Of a DNA stretch of 9,970 bases, positions 5,193 to 9,970 are shown piece by piece. Positions within the stretch are counted from its first letter, which is position 1; every line of letters starts with the position of its first letter. Under the pieces are notes generated by a model. The model made no database searches. It was not told the origin of the DNA and saw nothing but the letters and a program-made list of their open reading frames with translations. The DNA comes from an uncultured Lachnospiraceae bacterium (GTDB taxonomy: Bacteria > Bacillota > Clostridia > Lachnospirales > Lachnospiraceae). The stretch spans positions 1-9,970 of the forward strand of contig CACZOG010000177.1 of the NCBI GenBank assembly GCA_902782715.1. Reading direction: 5' to 3'. The translations under genes and the position numbers were made by a program.

Positions 5193-7229
5193 TTAAGCCT
5201 CAATAAGACTCATTACGTTTGATTTGTCTACAATTGAAAGACGGCAGGGGATAAATTCATCAAGTCTCTCTCCCGTAACAATATGGTTATAAAGCCATAT
5301 GATGGGATCGTGTCCCTGTCCGAAAGCATCCTGTCCGATAGCTGCGCAGATAACTCCGGCTTTGATCTCGGAGAAGATCTCCTGGTTGTGATCGAAGCAC
5401 ACGAGACTTGTTCTGCCGACTCTTCCGGTATCTCTTATAGCCCTTGCAACAGGAAGAGGGAATCCGTTTGTAAGGAATACAACACCTGCTTCCGGATGTG
5501 CTTCAAGACCTTCTCTTGCAATCCTGTAAACTTCATCACCGTTATCGGGTACCGAAAGTTCATCAACAATATGCATTCCCTTCGAGCCTTTAAGTTTCAT
5601 CTTAAAGCCTTCGCTTCTTTCAACATTTACACCTACAGTAAGATCACCCGTAAGCATAAGAACGTTTCCGTTTCCGTTTAACTGTTTCTCTGCCGCTTTG
5701 GCACCGAGTATTCCGGGTTCGTGAGGATCCGGTCTTAAACAGGAAATCCTGGGTATTTCTTTACTGCAGTCGCAGTTATATGACATGATCTTAATTCCCG
5801 CAGCAGCTGCCGCACGGAATTCAGCATTGGAGCCGCCCAAAAATCCCGGGAAAATGATTCCGTCGAAGTTTCTGTCGATTGCCGACTGTACCGTCTGGCT
5901 TACCAGATCGTCAAGAGGGATCTTATCGGGGATCAAAGGGATGTATTCTATGTAAGCATCCTTATTCGCAAGTTCTTTCTGTGCATACAGAGCACCTTTT
6001 CTTACTCCGTACCAGAAATCATTGTCAAGCATGCTCATCGCAAGGATCTTAACACGTCTGCTGCCCGAATGTTCCGTAGGAACTATGGCGGTATTGAACT
6101 GTTTTAAGAGATTCTGAATTCCGGTAAGCATTCCTTCGAGTGCATCCGTATTCTCTCCGATCTTGGAGGACTCAGCCGCAACTTCTTCGGATACCGCAGC
6201 GATCTCATGTGTATTCTCACTGATAGCCTGTGCCGTTTCGTAAAGATTCTCGGCCTTATCCCTTGATTTGTCCGAATTATCCGTCATTACCTCGAAAAGC
6301 CCGGTAATGTCGTTGATCTTGTCATGGATGCCGAGCGAACTCTCGTTAATGCTTCTGAACGAAGAGTTTACGGTATCAAAAGTATCTTTACTTCTGTTGT
6401 ATGTATTCTCACAGTTCGTAATGCTTTCATTAACCATTCGGCTGGAATCGATGATCTCTTTAAGAATGGTATTGATCGTCTGCATGCCGTCTCTGGTCTT
6501 TGCAGACATAACATTCATTTCATCCGCAACAACAGTGAAACCTCTTCCGGCCTGTCCGGCACGTGCGGCTTCGATCGAAGCGTTAAACGCAAGCAGCCTT
6601 AACTGATCGCTTATCTCAACAATGAAGTCTCCGACTTCCCCGATACGTTTGATCTCGCTGTTGAATTTGGAGAGGATCTCGTTGATCCTGTTAAGATCCG
6701 AAGCCATTGCGATCATGTCTTTTTCGAAATCTTCGAGATTCTCAAGTCCGCCCTTGCTTATATCAACAGTCTTGTCGAGAATGTCTTTAATGCTTTTCAT
6801 TGCCGAATCGATTTCCATCATCTGCTGATTATTCGATTCGATAAGCGTAAGGTTATCTCTTACGAGTTCAAGCTGTTCGGCCGTTTTTATCGCAACATTG
6901 GTTGCACCGTCCGCAATCTGCTCGTTGCCTTTGGAGTTGGCTTCGACACTTTCCGAAAGAACGTCGACCGCATCCGAAAGCGTAACCACATTGACCTTCG
7001 TGGCTTCAACGAAAGTCATAAGGTTGTTCTTAATTGAATTAAACGCTCTGGCAAGCACGACGTTATCGGTGTTCTCAAGATTGATATCATCAACGTTGAG
7101 CTTTCCTTTAACAATCATTTCGGCCTGCTTCATTATTCTTTCCTGAGAGCGGTTCTTACGCATCATCAGAAAGATCAACACCGCTATAGCCAAAGCTTCC
7201 AAAACAGCAATAATAATCGCAACAATCAT
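5193..7229 (-). CDS. Methyl-accepting chemotaxis-type receptor with C-terminal sugar-binding (RbsB/LacI-type) domain
   Basis: A 678-residue fusion. Residues 1-23 form one hydrophobic span followed by RKNRSQER, so the N-terminus should face out and the rest lie in the cytoplasm. Residues 35-75 may be a degenerate HAMP-like linker. Residues 80-385 are a long coiled coil with the chemoreceptor tip at about 206-245, including DQLRLLAFNAS and IEAARAGQAGRGFTVVADE, the CheA/CheW-contact region. Residues 392-676 form a complete type-1 periplasmic-binding-protein fold. Residues lining the sugar pocket in RbsB and LacI relatives appear kept: F405/W406, R538 in VERSEGF, N588 in LTNG, D613 in CFDHN and Q633 in IGQDAFGQG. 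There is no membrane span between signalling and binding domains, so binding is predicted inside the cell. It lies 39 bp behind GH43 with a GAGGG ribosome binding site, so the two are probably co-transcribed. The ligand is inferred to be a pentose or related sugar. Domain calls are strong; topology and role are inference. Confidence 0.85.
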   Translation of the reverse strand: MIVAIIIAVLEALAIAVLIFLMMRKNRSQERIMKQAEMIVKGKLNVDDINLENTDNVVLARAFNSIKNNLMTFVEATKVNVVTLSDAVDVLSESVEANSKGNEQIADGATNVAIKTAEQLELVRDNLTLIESNNQQMMEIDSAMKSIKDILDKTVDISKGGLENLEDFEKDMIAMASDLNRINEILSKFNSEIKRIGEVGDFIVEISDQLRLLAFNASIEAARAGQAGRGFTVVADEMNVMSAKTRDGMQTINTILKEIIDSSRMVNESITNCENTYNRSKDTFDTVNSSFRSINESSLGIHDKINDITGLFEVMTDNSDKSRDKAENLYETAQAISENTHEIAAVSEEVAAESSKIGENTDALEGMLTGIQNLLKQFNTAIVPTEHSGSRRVKILAMSMLDNDFWYGVRKGALYAQKELANKDAYIEYIPLIPDKIPLDDLVSQTVQSAIDRNFDGIIFPGFLGGSNAEFRAAAAAGIKIMSYNCDCSKEIPRISCLRPDPHEPGILGAKAAEKQLNGNGNVLMLTGDLTVGVNVERSEGFKMKLKGSKGMHIVDELSVPDNGDEVYRIAREGLEAHPEAGVVFLTNGFPLPVARAIRDTGRVGRTSLVCFDHNQEIFSEIKAGVICAAIGQDAFGQGHDPIIWLYNHIVTGERLDEFIPCRLSIVDKSNVMSLIEA

Positions 7230-7268
7230 GTTTTAACCCTCAAAACATTGTTTTTTGTTACCCCTGAA

Positions 7269-8243
7269 TCAGTCTTCGTACGGCTTCATCGGAATGATCT
7301 TGCCATTTTCGTCATATTTGAGTTCTCTGAATTTAACGCATCTTCTGTGGTTTACACCGCCCGAAAGTGAGGAATCATGATAGAAGAGATACCATTTTCC
7401 TTTGTATTCCACGATCGAATGATGTGTTGTCCAACCGATAACGGGCTCGAGGATCCTTCCCTGGTATGTGAAAGGTCCGCAAGGTGAATCACCGATCGCA
7501 TATACGAGATAATGAGTTGTACCGGTTGAATATGAAAGATAATATTTTCCGTTATATTTGTGCATCCAGGGTCCTTCGAAGTATCTTCTGTCTTCGTCGC
7601 CTGCCTTGATGGGATTTCCGTCTTCGTCAAGAATCGTGATCTCCTTAGGTCCGTCAGCAAACTGGAGCATATCGTCGGTAAGTTTTGCAACCTGAGGTCC
7701 CAATGCTTTGGCATCAGCGGGAATCTCTGCGGGATCTGCAACGAATTCTCCTGTCTGCCATTTCTCAAGCTGGCCTCCCCAGAGTCCGCCGAAGTAAATG
7801 TATGCCGATCCGTCATCGTCGATCAAAACTGCGGGATCGATCGAGAAACTTCCCTTAATATAATCAGCTTCGGGTTTGAAAGGTCCAACGGGGCTGTCAG
7901 ATACAGCTACACCGATATGGAATCTTAAATCCTTGTCTCTTGCAGGGAAGTAAAGATAATACTTACCGTCTTTCTCAACACAGTCGGGTGCCCACATCTG
8001 CTTGCTTACCCAGGGAACATCGCGCATGTTGAGTGCTTCTCCGTTATCCACACAGGGAGCGTCGACATCATCCATGGAAAGTACATGATAGTCTTCCATC
8101 TGGTATTCGTCGCCGTCATCGTTGTCTTCGCCGTCATGTTCGAGATCGTGTGAAGGATAAATGTAGAGTTTTCCGTTAAAAACATGGGCGGAAGGATCTG
8201 CCGTGTAGATGTGTGTAACCAAGGGTTCTTTTTGCTTTGCCAT
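7269..8243 (-). CDS. Glycoside hydrolase family 43 enzyme (beta-xylosidase / alpha-L-arabinofuranosidase type)
   Basis: A 324-residue protein of the size of a lone five-bladed GH43 propeller. This inverting family cleaves terminal xylose or arabinofuranose from arabinoxylan fragments. The expected catalytic triad is visible: general base Asp16 in YTADPSAHVF, the pKa-modulating Asp136 in SIDPAVLIDDDGSAYIYFG, and general acid Glu223 in YFEGPWMHKYNGKYYLSYS. A THHSIVEYKGKWYLFYHD segment (273-290) provides the conserved active-site His. There is no signal peptide and no accessory domain, so it should act in the cytoplasm. The start has a strong AAAGGAGA ribosome binding site (plus strand 8252-8259). 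It has its own promoter and is followed by the receptor gene after 39 bp. An acidic loop (residues 34-46, DLEHDGEDNDDGD) lies early in the propeller. Xylosidase versus arabinofuranosidase cannot be decided from the sequence alone. Confidence 0.9.
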   Translation of the reverse strand: MAKQKEPLVTHIYTADPSAHVFNGKLYIYPSHDLEHDGEDNDDGDEYQMEDYHVLSMDDVDAPCVDNGEALNMRDVPWVSKQMWAPDCVEKDGKYYLYFPARDKDLRFHIGVAVSDSPVGPFKPEADYIKGSFSIDPAVLIDDDGSAYIYFGGLWGGQLEKWQTGEFVADPAEIPADAKALGPQVAKLTDDMLQFADGPKEITILDEDGNPIKAGDEDRRYFEGPWMHKYNGKYYLSYSTGTTHYLVYAIGDSPCGPFTYQGRILEPVIGWTTHHSIVEYKGKWYLFYHDSSLSGGVNHRRCVKFRELKYDENGKIIPMKPYED

Positions 8244-8287
8244 AATCAGAGTCTCCTTTCAGGGTAAACAAGTATATTGTTCTTTAA

Positions 8288-8316
8288 ATTATATCATAAT
8301 TGTTTATCGGCTACAA
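8288..8316 (-). promoter_or_regulatory. Promoter of GH43 and receptor genes, extended -10
   Basis: On the minus strand, a perfect TATAAT (plus 8288-8293) is preceded by TGA, giving an extended -10 (TGNTATAAT). A weak -35, TTGTAG (8311-8316), lies 17 bp upstream. Initiation is expected near 8281, about 38 nt before the GH43 start. A poor -35 with an inverted repeat over it suggests regulated transcription. No clear terminator separates this promoter from the foldase gene upstream, so read-through may also reach GH43. Confidence 0.7.
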
Positions 8317-8320
8317 TTAT
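8296..8320. repeat. Perfect 8-bp inverted repeat within the GH43 promoter (candidate operator)
   Basis: ATAATTGT (8296-8303) and ACAATTAT (8313-8320) are exact inverse copies separated by 9 bp, centred between the -35 and -10 elements. The right arm extends to ACAATTATT, the word found twice in the araC/GH3 intergenic region. The centre-to-centre spacing of the arms is 17 bp, so they sit on nearly the same DNA face only if the helix is bent or slightly overwound. It is not a terminator because no T-run follows on either strand. Confidence 0.45.
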
Positions 8321-8352
8321 TATTTCTATGAGTTTGTGCTTTTTTTGTCCAC

Positions 8353-9534
8353 TTATTCGGAAAGGTTGTAATTCTCTTTAAGATAATCTTTTACAACCGT
8401 AAACATAGCCTGCTGACGAAGGTACGGTTCTTTATACATCGCAACCGCACTGTCGTATTCATCCTCTTCAAATCCGTAGTAAAGAGCTGCCGCTTTTACG
8501 TCCTCATCGGTTATCGAAAGACCGAGCTGTTCGAAATATCCCTGAAGAACGAGATTTTTCTTTATTTCTTCCTTTGCATTGTTCTCGGTTTCAACCTTGT
8601 ATTCCGCTTTTGTCATGGAACGCATTTCGGGAACATCCTTATAAGGTGCTTCAAGACCCATGTTCTTATATGCGTTAGTAACGGTTTCAAGCTGTTTCTT
8701 CTCTTTCTGAACAAAGAACTTTTTCATCTGCTTTAAGTATTTCGAAGGATACGACTTGATCTCGGATTCGGAAATTATATAATTCTGAACGTATTCGTCA
8801 AAAGTCGTCTGAGCAGAATCCATTCTGTATTTGTTTTTAAAATCTTCGGCACTCTCAAATCTGTCACCGAAGTTCTTTTTCACGAATTCATCGTTAAATG
8901 CAGCCTCATGATAAATACCGTTTATGGTCACTTCGTACTCAACATCTTCTCCGGCAAGTTCTTCGTTTCCGAAATCTTCTGCATAGGGAACGGTCATCTT
9001 AAAAGGCTCTCCGACTTTGTTTCCGATAAGTCCGTTTTCGAATTCCTCTACGAAATTACCCTCGCCTATCGTTAACTTTGTACCTGCTCCGTTTGTGTTT
9101 CCGCCCTCGTACTCAACTCCGTTAACGTATCCGACAAAATCGATGTTTATCATGTCGCCTTCTTTAACTTCAATACCTGCCGTCTTTGAAAGATCGGGAT
9201 ATGTATCCGTTAACGACTTTAAATACTCTTCCTCTTCTTCGGCTGAAGGATAGTAATCTTCTGCGTTCATATTAAGGTTATTAAGATCTGCGAGTATTAC
9301 ATGATCAGAGATATTTACACCCTTGACTTTTCCTTCCGAATCAAGTCCGACCGAATAATTTACAACCGTTTCCATGCCTCTGGTCGCATCAAAGATCAGT
9401 GCACCCGCGATAACGACAATTATCACAACTCCCGTTACAATGGTCGCAATGATCATATTCTTTTTGCTTTGTGCAGCTTTTTTTGCAGCTTCTTCCCTTC
9501 TTTTCTGCTCCAAAAGTTTTTTCTTTTGACTCAT
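8353..9534 (-). CDS. Membrane-anchored FKBP/trigger-factor-like peptidyl-prolyl isomerase (extracytoplasmic foldase)
   Basis: A 393-residue protein that resembles trigger factor without its ribosome-binding domain, tethered to the membrane. Residues 1-26 are Lys/Arg-rich and cytoplasmic. Residues 27-49 form one membrane span. Residues 122-207 form an FKBP-type prolyl isomerase domain, with VKEGDMINIDFVGYVNG (123-139) and a FENGLIGNKVGEPFKMTVP core (165-183). Residues 210-390 are helical and resemble the trigger-factor C-terminal chaperone arms. The likely role is folding of secreted or surface proteins outside the membrane, similar in purpose to PrsA. I chose the ATG at 9534 because GGAGGAA lies 5 nt before it; the longer frame to 9612 would overlap the end of the GH39 gene and has no such site. 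It follows GH39 by 13 bp, so the two are very likely co-transcribed. Which proteins it folds is unknown. Confidence 0.85.
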   Translation of the reverse strand: MSQKKKLLEQKRREEAAKKAAQSKKNMIIATIVTGVVIIVVIAGALIFDATRGMETVVNYSVGLDSEGKVKGVNISDHVILADLNNLNMNAEDYYPSAEEEEEYLKSLTDTYPDLSKTAGIEVKEGDMINIDFVGYVNGVEYEGGNTNGAGTKLTIGEGNFVEEFENGLIGNKVGEPFKMTVPYAEDFGNEELAGEDVEYEVTINGIYHEAAFNDEFVKKNFGDRFESAEDFKNKYRMDSAQTTFDEYVQNYIISESEIKSYPSKYLKQMKKFFVQKEKKQLETVTNAYKNMGLEAPYKDVPEMRSMTKAEYKVETENNAKEEIKKNLVLQGYFEQLGLSITDEDVKAAALYYGFEEDEYDSAVAMYKEPYLRQQAMFTVVKDYLKENYNLSE

Positions 9535-9537
9535 AAC

Positions 9538-9544
9538 TTCCTCC
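9538..9544 (-). promoter_or_regulatory. Ribosome binding site fixing the foldase start at 9534
   Basis: On the minus strand GGAGGAA lies with its GGAGG core 5 nt before the ATG at 9534. It falls between the GH39 stop codon (9548-9550) and this ATG. It supports the 393-residue product rather than a 419-residue one. Confidence 0.8.
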
Positions 9545-9547
9545 GGT

Positions 9548-9970
9548 TTAGACTCCCTCGCTGTCGGGAACGCATTTTTGAGATATGACTCTCTCGTAAT
9601 CGTATCCGTCATCGGGACATCTGTTTATTTTGGTGATCTCAAAGAATCTTAATTCATTTTCTTTAAGATCGAATTTAAGATCGAGTTTGCTGCCGCTTAC
9701 GAAAACATTCGATGAATCCAGTCCGGGTTCGGCCGCTTTTCTTAACAATTCCTTCTGTGCATTGTTCATAGATGCGGGCTCTCCCATTTCATGCCACATC
9801 TTCAACGGGTTGGCATGGTCTTCGTTGACGGTCTTTTCAAGCATGAAGTATTCTCCGTCTTCGATATTCTCAACCGAGAATTCAACGCTTAACTTTTTCT
9901 TTTCATTGTACAGATCCGGGTTCCAGATAAGTCCGACAAGTCTGCCGTCATCTTTTTTGACAACGATGCA
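9548..9970 (-). CDS. Glycoside hydrolase family 39 beta-xylosidase, C-terminal part (5'-partial)
   Basis: The reading frame is open from the window edge (9970) to the stop at 9548-9550, giving 140 residues of the C-terminus. It begins CIVVKKDDGRLVGLIWNPD and includes KTVNEDHANPLKMWHEMGEP, then NAQKELLRKAAEPGL and the closing strand KENELRFFEITKI. This is the C-terminal beta-domain pattern of GH39 xylan 1,4-beta-xylosidases (XynB-like), which close with a KTVNEE-type segment and a FFEL-type strand. The catalytic TIM barrel with its two Glu residues is outside the window, so activity cannot be judged. The ATG at 9844 is internal, because homologous sequence continues upstream. It is followed after 13 bp by the foldase gene. 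The assignment rests on memory of family sequences rather than on catalytic motifs; a related two-domain glycosidase (for example GH51) is a weaker alternative. Confidence 0.7.
   Translation of the reverse strand, partial: CIVVKKDDGRLVGLIWNPDLYNEKKKLSVEFSVENIEDGEYFMLEKTVNEDHANPLKMWHEMGEPASMNNAQKELLRKAAEPGLDSSNVFVSGSKLDLKFDLKENELRFFEITKINRCPDDGYDYERVISQKCVPDSEGV

Noticed and set aside
7161..7229. N-terminal hydrophobic segment of the receptor as a cleavable export signal
   Set aside because: There is no positive charge before it and a strong positive cluster (RKNRSQER) directly after it, which favours an N-out, C-in anchor; the chemoreceptor tip also has to be cytoplasmic to work.
7352..7816. 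154-codon minus-strand frame inside GH43
   Set aside because: It lies wholly within the GH43 gene, in another frame, has no recognisable domain and no ribosome binding site; other antisense frames in GH3, the receptor and the foldase are rejected for the same reason.
9535..9612. Upstream ATG at 9612 for the foldase (419 residues)
   Set aside because: It would overlap the end of GH39 and has no good ribosome binding site; the extra 26 residues do not fit the Lys-rich pre-membrane start typical of such anchored proteins.
9548..9844. A free-standing 98-residue gene
   Set aside because: The same frame stays open to the window edge with GH39-like sequence, so the ATG at 9844 is internal to a partial gene.

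Overview
The window looks like a chromosomal carbohydrate-utilisation region from a low-to-moderate GC Gram-positive anaerobe. The best fit is a Lachnospiraceae member (Butyrivibrio or Pseudobutyrivibrio type, rumen or gut). This rests on the gene content (DUF624/YesL-type protein, a FWEYYKW-type membrane protein, GH3/GH39/GH43 beta-xylosidases, a membrane-anchored trigger-factor-like foldase), strong AAAGGAG-type ribosome binding sites and sigma-A-type promoters. The genus is not resolved.

Layout. (1) 1-1665: the 3' part of a DUF624 membrane protein (+) converges on a single-pass membrane protein of unknown function (-). The rho-independent terminator of the first gene lies inside the last codons of the second. 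(2) 1851-3959: a cytoplasmic GH3 beta-xylosidase (-). It is divergent from an AraC-family regulator (+, 4157-5128), with back-to-back promoters in 3960-4156. (3) 5137-5172: a bidirectional terminator separates the regulator from a leftward gene set. (4) 9970 down to 5193, all on the minus strand: the C-terminal part of a GH39 beta-xylosidase, then a membrane-anchored FKBP/trigger-factor-like foldase, a GH43 enzyme with its own promoter, and a chemoreceptor-like protein. No clear terminator is seen between these four genes, so read-through from the GH39 promoter outside the window is plausible.

How the genes fit together. Three glycosidases from three families, none with a visible export signal where the N-terminus can be seen, point to intracellular breakdown of imported xylo-oligosaccharides or arabinoxylo-oligosaccharides. 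The AraC regulator probably responds to such a sugar and controls the flanking promoters. A 9-bp word, ACAATTATT, occurs twice between araC and GH3 and once in the GH43 promoter, where it is part of a perfect inverted repeat.

The most unusual gene is 5193-7229. It carries a complete methyl-accepting chemotaxis signalling coiled coil, with a full sugar-binding (RbsB/LacI-type) domain attached behind it and no membrane segment in between. As read, this predicts a membrane-anchored receptor that senses a sugar inside the cell. It is co-transcribed with the enzyme that would release that sugar. No other gene in the window is a transporter component, and no CRISPR array, tRNA, rRNA or insertion sequence was seen.
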